27,806 nucleotides of DNA from Bacteroidales bacterium (GTDB lineage: Bacteria; Bacteroidota; Bacteroidia; Bacteroidales; Muribaculaceae), in contig CAAEIL010000244.1 in assembly GCA_900755985.1 (NCBI GenBank), forward strand, positions 1-27,806. The letters are read 5' to 3'. A model generated the notes under the pieces. The model had not been told where the DNA came from. It made no database searches and saw only the letters and a program-made list of their open reading frames with translations. The translations under genes were made by a program, and so were the position numbers. Shown here piece by piece: positions 8,639 through 17,311 of this stretch (position 1 is the first letter of the stretch; each line of letters starts with the position of its first letter).

Positions 8639-9235
8639 ATGCCCGAAAAAACTCCGGTATCCCCTGAAGACATGAAGCGTGTCGAACAGATTGCCGAGCA
8701 TTATCGCGCCATCCTCGAACTCATAGGCGAGGACCCAAATCGCGAAGGTCTCGTCAAGACTCCGGTACGCGCTGCCAAGGCCCTTTGGTACATTACCTCG
8801 GGCTACCGACAGAACGATGATCAGGTAATGAAGCAGGCGATTTTCGAATATGCCGGTTCCAAGATGATTATCGTCAAGGACATAGAATTCTATTCGATGT
8901 GCGAGCATCATATATTGCCTTTCTTCGGACGCATCTCGGTTGGCTATATCCCCGACGGGAAAATGATTGGTCTGAGCAAACTCGCAAGACTCGTCAACGT
9001 CTTTGCCCGACGGTTACAAGTACAAGAGAGACTTACCGCCCAGGTATGCCAAAGTATCATGCGTACGCTACATGCGCGAGGAGCTATCGTTCTCTGCAAC
9101 GGAGAACACCTGTGCATGAAAATGCGAGGCGTCGAAAAAGAAAGTTCGTCGACAACCACCTGCGACTACACCGGAGCCTTCGCCGAAGACCCGGCTCTGC
9201 GCGCCGAATTCCTATCATCGCTGAAAGCTCTATGA
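8639..9235 (+). CDS. folE: GTP cyclohydrolase I
   Basis: This enzyme converts GTP to 7,8-dihydroneopterin triphosphate and formate, the first step toward tetrahydrofolate and related pterins. It is a 198-residue cytoplasmic enzyme of the type I (FolE) family. The zinc ligands are visible: Cys88 and His91 in SMCEHHILPFFG, and Cys159 in GEHLCMKMRGV. The GLSKLARLV helix (111-119), the QERLT segment (129-133) and the STTTCDYTGAF C-terminal stretch are family hallmarks. The ATG at 8639 is 13 bases after the SPOR gene stop. A strong terminator at about 9315-9350 closes this three-gene unit. Confidence 0.97.
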   Translation: MPEKTPVSPEDMKRVEQIAEHYRAILELIGEDPNREGLVKTPVRAAKALWYITSGYRQNDDQVMKQAIFEYAGSKMIIVKDIEFYSMCEHHILPFFGRISVGYIPDGKMIGLSKLARLVNVFARRLQVQERLTAQVCQSIMRTLHARGAIVLCNGEHLCMKMRGVEKESSSTTTCDYTGAFAEDPALRAEFLSSLKAL

Positions 9236-9314
9236 CAACCCGAAACAACATAAGCCGCCGTGAATCAGTCTCGTCCTCGTGCTGTGCTTCTGTTTCGTCA
9301 CCCTATACCAACAA

Positions 9315-9347
9315 CGCTACCGGCTGTTCTGGCCGGTAGCGCTGTTT
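9315..9347 (+). terminator. Rho-independent terminator after folE
   Basis: CGCTACCGGC at 9315-9324 and GCCGGTAGCG at 9332-9341 form a perfect ten-base-pair GC-rich stem with a seven-base loop, followed by a T-run starting at 9345. It ends the tpiA-SPOR-folE unit and isolates glnN downstream. Confidence 0.85.
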
Positions 9348-9408
9348 TAAATATAATTTTTCATTATCATTCTTATTATTTTCTAACTTCTAAGGTTAAA
9401 AGCAAATC

Positions 9409-11598
9409 ATGTCAACGTTACGATTCAAAGCAGTCGAAGAATCATTCAACCGCCATGCCGTAAAAGTCGATACTCCGGCCGAACGTCCCGACGAATTTTT
9501 CGGTAAATCCGTCTTCAACCGCACGCAGATGTTCCGGTATCTCAATCCCGAGACCTATTCGGCTCTCATTTCGGCTATCGAGAACAAAAAGCCCATATCG
9601 CGCCAGCTCGCCGACAATGTCGCCAAAGGCATGAAACAATGGGCCATTGACAACGGCGCCCGCCACTACACACACTGGTTTCACCCGCTGACCGACGGCA
9701 CTGCCGAAAAACATGACTCGTTTATTGAGCACGATGGCAAAAGCGGTGTTGTCGAAGAATTCTCGGGCAAACTCCTCGTCCAGCAGGAACCTGATGCTTC
9801 GTCATTTCCCAACGGTGGCATACGCAACACCTTCGAAGCCCGCGGATATTCCGCCTGGGACATATCATCACCGGCATTCATCCTGGGCCAGACACTCTGC
9901 ATACCCACTATTTTCATATCATATACCGGCGAGTCACTTGATTATAAGACTCCTCTGTTACGTGCCCTCAACGCTGTTGACGAAGCCGCGACAGAAGTCG
10001 CTCACTATTTCGACCCAAACGTTAAACATGTACGTTCATTCTTAGGTTGGGAGCAGGAATACTTCCTCATTGACGAAGCCCTTTTTTGCGCGCGTCCCGA
10101 CCTTGTGATGACCGGACGCACCGTTCTGGGACACGAAAGCCCCAAAAACCAGCAACTCGAAGACCACTATTTCGGCGCCATTCCGTCGCGAGTCGAAGCA
10201 TTCATGCTCGATCTCGAAATTGAGTCGCACCGCTTAGGCATACCCGTCAAAACGCGCCACAACGAGGTTGCACCCAATCAGTTTGAATTAGCGCCAATAT
10301 ATGAAGAAACAAATCTTGCCAACGACCACAATCTGCTTGTAATGACACTCATGGCCGAAGTTGCACGACGTCATAACTTCCGCGTTCTCCTGCACGAGAA
10401 ACCTTTTGACGGAATCAATGGTTCAGGCAAGCACAACAACTGGAGCCTCGGCACCGACACCGGAGTACAGCTTTTCGCACCGGGCAAAACTGCCAAAGAC
10501 AACCTCCAGTTCATCACTTTCTTTGTCAACGTCATGAAAGCAGTCCACACACACAACGCGCTGCTTAAGGCTTCAATCATGTCGGCAACCAACGCACACC
10601 GCCTCGGTGCCAACGAAGCACCTCCGGCCATAATCTCAATCTTTACCGGAAGTCAGCTTGCCAAAGTCCTTGACGACATTGCCAACTCGGCCGAAGGCTC
10701 GATTGAAAACCTCAACAAGCGCGAAGGAGTTTCGGTAGGCGTCGCTCAAATTCCCGAACTTCTTATTGACAATACAGACCGCAACCGCACATCGCCTTTT
10801 GCATTTACCGGCAACCGTTTCGAATACCGCGCTCCGGGGTCGAGCGCCAACTGTGCCTCGGCAATGATTGCCCTTAACGCTGCCGTCGCTCACCAGCTGC
10901 GCCTGTTCAAAAAAGCCGTCGACGCACGCATCGCAGCCGGCGCCGAAAAAGACACCGCTATTCTTGACGAAGTACGCAAACTTATCAAGGAGTCAGACGC
11001 AATACACTTCGACGGCAACGGATACAGCGATGAATGGAAAGCCGAAGCCGCCAGACGCGGTCTCGACTGCGAAAGTTCAGCACCCAAAATTTTTGACGCC
11101 TATCTCAGCAAAAGCTCCGTCGAGATGTTCAAGGACACCGGTGTATTCTCCGAAGTCGAACTCAAAGCACGTAACGAGGTCAAATGGGAAATGTACACTA
11201 AAAAAGTACAAATCGAAGCCCGTGTACTCGGTGATCTGGCGCTGAGCCACATCATACCCGTCGCCAAAACCTACGAGACCCAGCTTGTAGACAATCTTAG
11301 CAAACTCACCGAAGTTTTCGGTGCTAAGAAAGCTCGCGAACTTGGCGGACACGATGTCGAGATGATTGAAAAGACCGCACGTCATATCAACGAAATACAG
11401 GAAGAAGTTCATGCAATGGTCGAAGCCCGCAAGGTTGCCAACCGAATCGAGGATGAGCGCTTACGCGCCATAGCATATCATGACACGGTCATTCCGCACA
11501 TGGACACAATACGCCATCATGTCGACAAACTCGAGCTTATTGTCGATGACCGCCTGTGGCCACTTCCCAAATACCGCGAAATGCTTTTTATCCGCTGA
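9409..11598 (+). CDS. glnN: Glutamine synthetase type III
   Basis: This enzyme makes glutamine from glutamate, ammonia and ATP. At 729 residues it is the long GSIII form common in Bacteroidota, not the shorter GlnA type I. Visible signatures are the N-terminal GSIII region (FGKSVFNRTQMF, 31-42), WEQEYFLID (214-222), EVAPNQFELAPIYEE (286-300), the catalytic-core KPFDGINGSGKHNNWS (331-346) and a later NRFEYRAPGSSANCASAM stretch. The C-terminal 200 residues form the long helical extension of this class. The start at 9409 lies after the folE terminator, in a leader with no strong consensus promoter (a partial TAACTTCT is at 9384-9391). A purF-like gene, also glutamine-linked, follows 152 bases later. 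Confidence 0.97.
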   Translation: MSTLRFKAVEESFNRHAVKVDTPAERPDEFFGKSVFNRTQMFRYLNPETYSALISAIENKKPISRQLADNVAKGMKQWAIDNGARHYTHWFHPLTDGTAEKHDSFIEHDGKSGVVEEFSGKLLVQQEPDASSFPNGGIRNTFEARGYSAWDISSPAFILGQTLCIPTIFISYTGESLDYKTPLLRALNAVDEAATEVAHYFDPNVKHVRSFLGWEQEYFLIDEALFCARPDLVMTGRTVLGHESPKNQQLEDHYFGAIPSRVEAFMLDLEIESHRLGIPVKTRHNEVAPNQFELAPIYEETNLANDHNLLVMTLMAEVARRHNFRVLLHEKPFDGINGSGKHNNWSLGTDTGVQLFAPGKTAKDNLQFITFFVNVMKAVHTHNALLKASIMSATNAHRLGANEAPPAIISIFTGSQLAKVLDDIANSAEGSIENLNKREGVSVGVAQIPELLIDNTDRNRTSPFAFTGNRFEYRAPGSSANCASAMIALNAAVAHQLRLFKKAVDARIAAGAEKDTAILDEVRKLIKESDAIHFDGNGYSDEWKAEAARRGLDCESSAPKIFDAYLSKSSVEMFKDTGVFSEVELKARNEVKWEMYTKKVQIEARVLGDLALSHIIPVAKTYETQLVDNLSKLTEVFGAKKARELGGHDVEMIEKTARHINEIQEEVHAMVEARKVANRIEDERLRAIAYHDTVIPHMDTIRHHVDKLELIVDDRLWPLPKYREMLFIR

Positions 11599-11605
11599 CA
11601 ACACT

Positions 11606-11658
11606 TCTGCAGGCCGCCTCGAGACACTATTAAAAATATTCTCGGGACAGCCTGCAGA
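11606..11658 (+). other. Inverted repeat between glnN and purF-like gene
   Basis: TCTGCAGGC at 11606-11614 pairs perfectly with GCCTGCAGA at 11650-11658. Inside that, CGAGA at 11620-11624 can pair with TCTCG at 11640-11644, leaving an AT-rich loop. There is no T-run after the outer arm, so it is a weak terminator candidate. It could instead be a leader structure or a palindromic protein-binding site. Confidence 0.4.
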
Positions 11659-11750
11659 TAATATTGACAAGCAAAAAACGTTATAACAATGCATCCGGCA
11701 ATAAGAGCCGTACAATCTCAACTCCATAAAATTTACCCGTAAGACGGCAA

Positions 11751-13634
11751 ATGGAACAAATCAAACACGAATGTGGCGTAGCTATGATACGCCTTCGCCA
11801 ACCGCTCGAATATTACAAAAAGAAATACGGCACCTATACTTGGGGACTCGACAAACTGTACCTGCTGATGGAAAAACAGCACAACCGCGGTCAGGAAGCC
11901 GCCGGTGTCGGTGTTGTCAAACTCGGCGTACCTGCCGGCTACGAATACATATTCCGCGAACGTGCCCTCGGCACCGGCGCCATCTCCGAAATCTTCGGCA
12001 CAATAGGCACGCAGCTAAGTCCTGAAATGCTATCATCCGACCCGGCTCGCGTCGAAGCCTTCGCTCCCTTCATCGGCCAGATATACATGGGACATTTGCG
12101 CTACTCGACAACCGGTCACAGCGGCATGTCGTATGTGCATCCTTTTCTACGCCGCAACAACTGGACCTCGCGCAACCTCATGCTTTGCGGCAATTTCAAT
12201 CTCACCAACGTTGACGAGATTTTTCATAACATCGTAGCACAGGGCCAGCACCCCCGCCTGTACAGCGATACCATAATGTTACTCGAGCAAGTAGGCTATG
12301 CCCTTGACAAAGAGAACCACCGGCTTTTCCGCGAATTCCGCAACCGACTCAGCGAACCGGCTCTCGGCGAAGCTATCGAGGATAATATAGACATGACACG
12401 AGTGCTGTCAAACGTAGCTCCGACATGGGACGGCGGCTTTGTCATATGCGGCGCCACCGGTTCGGGCGACATGTTTGCTCTGCGTGACCCTCACGGAATT
12501 CGGCCTGCATTCTATTATGCCGACGACGAAGTCATTGTCATTGCCTCCGAACGTCCTGTAATACAGACAGCATTTAATGTGCGTCGCTGCATGGTTAACG
12601 AACTTAACCCGGGCCAAGCCATCATTGTCGGCAAACACGGACAATTTGCCATGCGGCAGATTTTGCCCGAAGAAGAAAATAAACGCTGCTCGTTCGAGCG
12701 TATTTATTTCTCGCGAGGCAACGACTACGACATCTACCGTGAGCGCAAGCTCCTGGGACGTTATCTCGCCGAACCTCTTGCCCGCGCCATAAACAACGAT
12801 TTTAAGCATACCATACTCTCTTTTATCCCCAATACCGCCGAGGTAGCTTTCATGGGCCTGAGCGAAGCTCTCACCGACAAACTCGAAGAATGTAAAGCCG
12901 AGCGAATAGCACGGCTCGCTGCCACATGCTCTCTCGACAAAGAAAAAGTTCAGGATATCCTTTCGCAGAGACTTCGCACCGAAAAAATCGTACAGAAAGA
13001 CATCAAGCTACGCACTTTCATCGCCGAGGGGTCATCGCGCGAAGACCTTGCAGCCCATGTATATGATGTCACATACGGTATCGTCGAAAACGACGTCGAT
13101 ACCATTGTTGTCATCGATGACTCCATTGTCCGCGGAACTACCCTCAAGCAGTCTATACTGCGCATGCTCGACCGCTTGCATCCCCGTCGCATCATTGTGC
13201 TGTCGTCATCGCCTCAGGTCCGCTTTCCCGACTGCTACGGCATAGACATGAGCCGAATGGCCGAGTTCTGCGCCTTCCGTGCCGCCGTTCAACTTTTCAA
13301 AGAGCAACGCCGCGAAGCCGAACTCGAAGCCATTTATCGCGACTGCCTTGAAGAGTTGAAAAAACCCGCTGTAAAACAAGTCAATCAGGTTAAACGCATA
13401 TACGACGGATTCAGCGACGAAGAAATCTCGAAAAAGATAGCACAGATGCTGACTCCCAAAGACATGCATGCTCAGGTCGATATCATATATCAGAGTATTG
13501 ACGACCTGCATCGCGCCATTCCCAACCATCCCGGCGACTGGTATTTCTCCGGCGACTATCCCACGCCCGGTGGAACTCGGCTTGTCAATCAAGCCTACGT
13601 CAACTACTACGAAGGGAATCCTCTTCGCCGCTAA
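11751..13634 (+). CDS. purF: Amidophosphoribosyltransferase-family protein (divergent, long PurF)
   Basis: The family makes phosphoribosylamine from PRPP and glutamine, the first step of purine synthesis. Residues about 8-290 are a class II glutamine amidotransferase domain with nucleophile Cys8, Arg117 in HLRYSTTGH, and Gly147-Asn148 in CGNFN. Residues about 320-515 are a phosphoribosyltransferase domain with the PRPP loop VVIDDSIVRGTT at 453-464. Seven residues (MEQIKHE) precede Cys8, resembling the cleaved propeptide of B. subtilis PurF, which also ends in Glu. At 627 residues it is about 120-150 longer than typical PurF, partly from a C-terminal extension with a Trp/Tyr/Pro-rich end, and the segments around the PRPP loop are altered. 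I am sure of the family, less so that it is the main purine enzyme. Confidence 0.85.
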   Translation: MEQIKHECGVAMIRLRQPLEYYKKKYGTYTWGLDKLYLLMEKQHNRGQEAAGVGVVKLGVPAGYEYIFRERALGTGAISEIFGTIGTQLSPEMLSSDPARVEAFAPFIGQIYMGHLRYSTTGHSGMSYVHPFLRRNNWTSRNLMLCGNFNLTNVDEIFHNIVAQGQHPRLYSDTIMLLEQVGYALDKENHRLFREFRNRLSEPALGEAIEDNIDMTRVLSNVAPTWDGGFVICGATGSGDMFALRDPHGIRPAFYYADDEVIVIASERPVIQTAFNVRRCMVNELNPGQAIIVGKHGQFAMRQILPEEENKRCSFERIYFSRGNDYDIYRERKLLGRYLAEPLARAINNDFKHTILSFIPNTAEVAFMGLSEALTDKLEECKAERIARLAATCSLDKEKVQDILSQRLRTEKIVQKDIKLRTFIAEGSSREDLAAHVYDVTYGIVENDVDTIVVIDDSIVRGTTLKQSILRMLDRLHPRRIIVLSSSPQVRFPDCYGIDMSRMAEFCAFRAAVQLFKEQRREAELEAIYRDCLEELKKPAVKQVNQVKRIYDGFSDEEISKKIAQMLTPKDMHAQVDIIYQSIDDLHRAIPNHPGDWYFSGDYPTPGGTRLVNQAYVNYYEGNPLRR

Positions 13635-13657
13635 TCCAATTTTCCCTTATACAAAAG

Positions 13658-13701
13658 CCCGACACTGACCGCAAATACAGACCGCTCAGTGTCGGGTTTT
13701 T
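13658..13701. terminator. Bidirectional terminator between purF-like gene and methyltransferase
   Basis: CCCGACACTGA at 13658-13668 pairs with TCAGTGTCGGG at 13686-13696 (11 perfect pairs). A T-run at 13697-13701 serves the plus strand, and AAAA at 13653-13656 gives a T-run on the minus strand. It lies between two convergent genes, as expected for a shared terminator. Confidence 0.85.
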
Positions 13702-13750
13702 CGGTCAATATCACAATCAAATGGTCATTTAACAAGACAAACTTTTTCAC

Positions 13751-14989
13751 TCAATTAATAGGTTTTGCCACAACAAGTAGAGGATTTTTGTCACGGTCGG
13801 TCATAGCTATCAGCCGGAGTTCGCCACCGGGCTTTATACTTAATTTTTTCTGCAGGGCGGCAGCTGCCATCGGGAAGTTGCGACAGCTGACCCAGGCGCG
13901 GTCAATCTGACGATGTAGCCTTTTGATGTTTTTTGATTGCCACGGCACTATGTCTATGATTTCCAGCACTTGTCCTGAAATGCCGCTGCCTGCCGTATCG
14001 CCAAAATAAACATGAGTATTCGGAGCAAGTTTCTCAAGATTATGCCGCGTGGCAAAAAGCTTGAAAGCGCCGGCTTTGACTACTGCCGGGAAAGGCAATA
14101 CAAGCCATTGTCCGACAACCGGAGTAGCGTATGTCGGTTGGGCTGAAGCTTCTTCAGTTATTGTAAAGCTGAAATTTTCATCGCCATAGGCACCAAGAGT
14201 CACAGCATGAATATTCGGCGTCATGGAATTATCACTCTTAGTTTGGCTTACAAGTAGCAATTCGCGACATTCGGTAGGTGTTGCTATGACATAAATATCT
14301 CTGATGCCCTGAAGACTATGCATCACGGCCGAGACGTCTAGCATAGGCGAAAGCTTGGCTATAAGACGATTGAAGTGTCGAGCTATCAGCGGGCTTAAAG
14401 CGACGAGGTCAGGTTGGCAATCCTCTATGGCAAATACACGCTCCCCGTCAGTGCTGCGGCGTGCCGGGTCGGCAAAAACAGTGTCACCCGAAAGTTTTCC
14501 CTCGCGCAAGGCCTTGGTGCTATCACCGGTGATGACCTTGATTACGTCTCCGTAACCCATCCCGGCGACATTGTAGCGTAGAACCTCGGCACGCGAAGGC
14601 TCAAGCTCGCAGGCTGTGATATCGCGGCATAGTTCGGCGGCATGAAGTGCATCGATTCCAAGGCCCGCAGTGAGGTCAGTCAGTGACGGACAATCGCCAA
14701 TAATCCGACTGTGAAAACGTGCCATGCGGTCGGAAGTCGCTTGTTCGCCCTGCAGTGTATCGGCAAATAGAAATTCATCAAAATGCTCAAGAGTCTCGGC
14801 CAATTTTGTCCCGAAGCGGTGTCGGCACTCTATCTGGGTTATAGCGTAGGCATAAAACCCTTCGGTATCACGACGATGATACTTCAGACGCAAAGCAGAT
14901 GCGTCCTCCGAAATATGACTGCGGACAAAATCAAAAAACTTTTTACGCCCGCAATCATTATTAATAATGTGTGAAGTTATGTTTGTCAT
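13751..14989 (-). CDS. Class I SAM-dependent methyltransferase with ferredoxin-like/THUMP-like C-terminal part
   Basis: The product is about 412 residues on the minus strand. The SAM-binding motif I, DLTAGLGID, is at 109-117 when counting from the upstream ATG at 15001. An acidic strand end, ACELEPSR, follows at 130-137, and a catalytic-type DPARR lies at 178-182, resembling the DPPR motif of RNA/DNA amino-methyltransferases. The layout (helical N-terminal region, Rossmann methyltransferase, then an alpha/beta C-terminal region from about 285) resembles the Bacteroidota family typified by P. gingivalis PG_1098. The substrate is unknown, and RNA is my inference. I start at the ATG at 14989 because the likely promoter would begin transcription near or after the first ATG at 15001. 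It is convergent with purF and divergent from fbp. Confidence 0.82.
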   Translation of the reverse strand: MTNITSHIINNDCGRKKFFDFVRSHISEDASALRLKYHRRDTEGFYAYAITQIECRHRFGTKLAETLEHFDEFLFADTLQGEQATSDRMARFHSRIIGDCPSLTDLTAGLGIDALHAAELCRDITACELEPSRAEVLRYNVAGMGYGDVIKVITGDSTKALREGKLSGDTVFADPARRSTDGERVFAIEDCQPDLVALSPLIARHFNRLIAKLSPMLDVSAVMHSLQGIRDIYVIATPTECRELLLVSQTKSDNSMTPNIHAVTLGAYGDENFSFTITEEASAQPTYATPVVGQWLVLPFPAVVKAGAFKLFATRHNLEKLAPNTHVYFGDTAGSGISGQVLEIIDIVPWQSKNIKRLHRQIDRAWVSCRNFPMAAAALQKKLSIKPGGELRLIAMTDRDKNPLLVVAKPIN

Positions 14990-15006
14990 ATCTTTGTTCA
15001 TAAACG

Positions 15007-15037
15007 CAAAATTAAAAAGAATTTTTGCTATAATAAA
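15007..15037 (-). promoter_or_regulatory. Probable minus-strand promoter for the methyltransferase
   Basis: Read on the minus strand, TTTA (15037-15034) and TAATTTTG (15014-15007) are separated by 19 bases, a full match to the -7 element and three of four at -33. It overlaps the region of the divergent fbp promoter. Transcription would start near 15000, leaving almost no leader before the genes's possible starts. Confidence 0.6.
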
Positions 15038-15054
15038 TAATTAACTTACCTTTG
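15024..15054 (+). promoter_or_regulatory. Bacteroidota-type promoter for fbp
   Basis: TTTG at 15024-15027 and TACCTTTG at 15047-15054, with a 19-base spacer, match the TTTG / TAnnTTTG consensus exactly. The predicted start lies a few bases after 15054, about 45 bases before the ATG at 15105. Confidence 0.83.
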
Positions 15055-15104
15055 TTGGACAACATAACACAATAATCATCAAAATACGACCAACTGCAAA
15101 CCTT

Positions 15105-17105
15105 ATGGCTTCAATACAGAAATACGCAAACGCCGAAATCGAAAAAGACCGCCGCATACTCGAACTCTTAGCCCAGAATTTTCCTACAATACAGTCGGCA
15201 AGCACCGAAATTATCAACCTCGAAGCCATACTCAACTTGCCTAAGGGCACCGAACACTTCGTTGCTGACATACACGGCGAATACGAAGCTTTCAGGCATA
15301 TACTCAAAAACGCTTCGGGAAATATCAAACGTAAGGTCAATGAATTGTTTGCCTCGACAATGCGCGAAGGCGAGATACGCGAACTATGCTCACTGATTTA
15401 TTATCCACGGCCCAAGCTCGAACTTATCAAGGAAAAAGAAAAAGACATTGACAACTTTTACGAGATAACTCTCAACCAGCTTGTCAGAGTGTGCCGTGCC
15501 GTTTCGGCCAAATATACGCGCTCGAAGGTGCGCAAAGCACTGCCCAAGGCTTTCGCCTACATCATCGAGGAACTTCTGCACGAGACTCCCGACGATATCA
15601 AGAAACAGGCATACTTTCGCCGTATCGTCGAAACCATCATAATAACCGGTCAGGCCGACGAGTTCATCGTCACTCTCTGCAACGTCATACAGCGCCTGTC
15701 AATCGACCAGTTGCATCTGCTCGGCGACATTTATGACCGCGGTCCCGGAGCCCACCTTATCATGGAGATGCTTGCCCACTACCCCAACTTCGATATCGTA
15801 TGGGGCAACCATGACGTGCTTTGGATGGGAGCCGCCGCCGGTAACATACAGTGCATAGCCAATGTCCTGCGCATATCGTTGCGCTATGCCAACATGACGA
15901 CACTCGAAGAAGGATATGGCATAAACCTTGTCCCGCTTGTAACCTTTGCCATGGAAACATACGCCGACGGGCCGCTCGACAAGTTCGAGGCCAAAGTCGA
16001 AGACAACAACGGACACACCGAGAAGACAAAACGTATACTGGCACAGATGCACAAAGCCATCGCCGTAATACAGTTCAAACTCGAAGGTCAACTCATCAGA
16101 CAGCATCCCGAATGGCAGATGGAGGACCGCATGCTCCTTGACAAAATAGACTTTGAGCGTATGACAATACGCATCGACGGCAACGAATACCCCCTCACCG
16201 ATCACAACTTCCCCACCGTAAATCCGTCTGCCCCATACACACTCACAGCCGAAGAACAAGACATCGTCAATAAACTGCAGCACTCGTTCCTTGTCAGCGA
16301 GAAACTACAGCAACATATTCAGGTGCTTCTTTCACGTGGCTCGATGTACGGCGTATATAACGGCAACCTTCTCTATCATGCCTCTATGCCACTTAATGCC
16401 GACGGTACACTCAAAGATATTGTCATCGAAGGCAAACCTTACCGTGGCAAAGCCCTTATGAAGAAACTGAATATGATTATACGGTCGGCTTTCTCGCGTG
16501 ATACGAGCGACGAAGATCGCCGATACAGCATAGACTATTTCTGGTACCTGTGGTGCGGGCCCGATTCGCCGCTTTTTGACAAATCCAAGATGGCGACCTT
16601 CGAACGCTATTTCATTGCCGACAAAGCCACCCATGCCGAGGAAAAAGGGCAATATTATACTCACCGCGAGAATCATAAAGTCTGCGACATGATACTCGAC
16701 GAGTTCGGTGTCCGCGGTCAACACCGGCACATTATAAATGGCCATGTTCCAGTCAAAGCTTCGCGTGGCGAGAATCCTGTCAAAGCTGACGGTCGCCTTA
16801 TGGTCATCGACGGAGGCTTCGCCAAGGCCTACCACAACACTACCGGAATTGCGGGCTACACGCTTGTATTCCATTCGCGAGGATTCGAGCTTGTACAGCA
16901 TGAGCCATTCACCTCGGCCGAAAACGCCATTATGGCGGGAACCGACATCGTCTCGACCAACCAGATTATAGAGATGAGCGCCCACCGCATGCGCGTGCGT
17001 GATACAGACAAGGGCCGCGAACTCCAGATGCAGATTAACGAGCTTATGGAACTTCTGTACGCCTACCGCAATGGCCTCGTCCCCGAGCGGACATCACGCT
17101 TCTAA
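15105..17105 (+). CDS. fbp: Fructose-1,6-bisphosphatase class 3
   Basis: This enzyme hydrolyses fructose 1,6-bisphosphate to fructose 6-phosphate in gluconeogenesis. At 666 residues it belongs to the long class 3 family, with a calcineurin-like metallophosphatase core rather than the inositol-phosphatase fold of class 1. The metal-binding motifs appear in order: DIHGEYEAF (55-63), GDIYDRG (207-213), GNHD (234-237) and a late INGHVPVK histidine motif, followed by VIDGGFAKAYH. The long insertion between GNHD and the C-terminal motifs (roughly 250-520) is typical of this class. The gene has its own consensus promoter and stands alone between the divergent methyltransferase and manA. Confidence 0.97.
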   Translation: MASIQKYANAEIEKDRRILELLAQNFPTIQSASTEIINLEAILNLPKGTEHFVADIHGEYEAFRHILKNASGNIKRKVNELFASTMREGEIRELCSLIYYPRPKLELIKEKEKDIDNFYEITLNQLVRVCRAVSAKYTRSKVRKALPKAFAYIIEELLHETPDDIKKQAYFRRIVETIIITGQADEFIVTLCNVIQRLSIDQLHLLGDIYDRGPGAHLIMEMLAHYPNFDIVWGNHDVLWMGAAAGNIQCIANVLRISLRYANMTTLEEGYGINLVPLVTFAMETYADGPLDKFEAKVEDNNGHTEKTKRILAQMHKAIAVIQFKLEGQLIRQHPEWQMEDRMLLDKIDFERMTIRIDGNEYPLTDHNFPTVNPSAPYTLTAEEQDIVNKLQHSFLVSEKLQQHIQVLLSRGSMYGVYNGNLLYHASMPLNADGTLKDIVIEGKPYRGKALMKKLNMIIRSAFSRDTSDEDRRYSIDYFWYLWCGPDSPLFDKSKMATFERYFIADKATHAEEKGQYYTHRENHKVCDMILDEFGVRGQHRHIINGHVPVKASRGENPVKADGRLMVIDGGFAKAYHNTTGIAGYTLVFHSRGFELVQHEPFTSAENAIMAGTDIVSTNQIIEMSAHRMRVRDTDKGRELQMQINELMELLYAYRNGLVPERTSRF

Positions 17106-17156
17106 GTTTGCCCCCTAACCCACAGCATCATTGTATTTCCACCCATTTTCATCGCA

Positions 17157-17185
17157 TTTCCATCCAACATGGAAGTGAAGTTTTT
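17157..17185 (+). terminator. Possible weak terminator after fbp
   Basis: TTCCAT at 17158-17163 pairs with ATGGAA at 17169-17174 (plus one possible T-G pair) around a CCAAC loop. A run of five T follows at 17181-17185, seven bases beyond the stem. The stem is short and the T-run is displaced, so this is tentative. Confidence 0.4.
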
Positions 17186-17207
17186 GTTATCTGCGTACTA
17201 TACGATT

Positions 17208-17239
17208 TTTGGCAGTTCGGCAGAAATTCCGTAAATTTG
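17208..17239 (+). promoter_or_regulatory. Bacteroidota-type promoter for manA
   Basis: TTTG at 17208-17211 and TAAATTTG at 17232-17239 have a 20-base spacer and match the -33/-7 consensus exactly. The leader to the manA ATG at 17312 would be about 65 bases. The following ATP-grasp-like gene probably shares this promoter. Confidence 0.8.
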
Positions 17240-17311
17240 TCGGTCAATTGGCCTACGGCTTCTATGCTGACGTCCGGAATGGCCTGCTAACATTTCGAAA
17301 CACGACTTCAA

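Noticed and set aside
9232..9339. 35-codon frame overlapping the folE stop as ATGA
   Set aside because: It runs through the folE terminator stem, has a Ser/Thr-rich low-information product and no recognisable motif, so it is probably chance.
9384..9391. TAACTTCT as a promoter -7 element for glnN
   Set aside because: It matches the consensus only partly, and no TTTG lies 19-21 bases upstream, so I did not call a promoter.
15699..16283. Long minus-strand frame (194 codons) opposite fbp
   Set aside because: It lies fully inside the well-supported fbp gene, and its composition looks like an antisense shadow with no domain.
16332..16985. Minus-strand frame of 217 codons opposite fbp
   Set aside because: It is antisense to conserved fbp motifs with no promoter or family resemblance, a by-product of codon bias.
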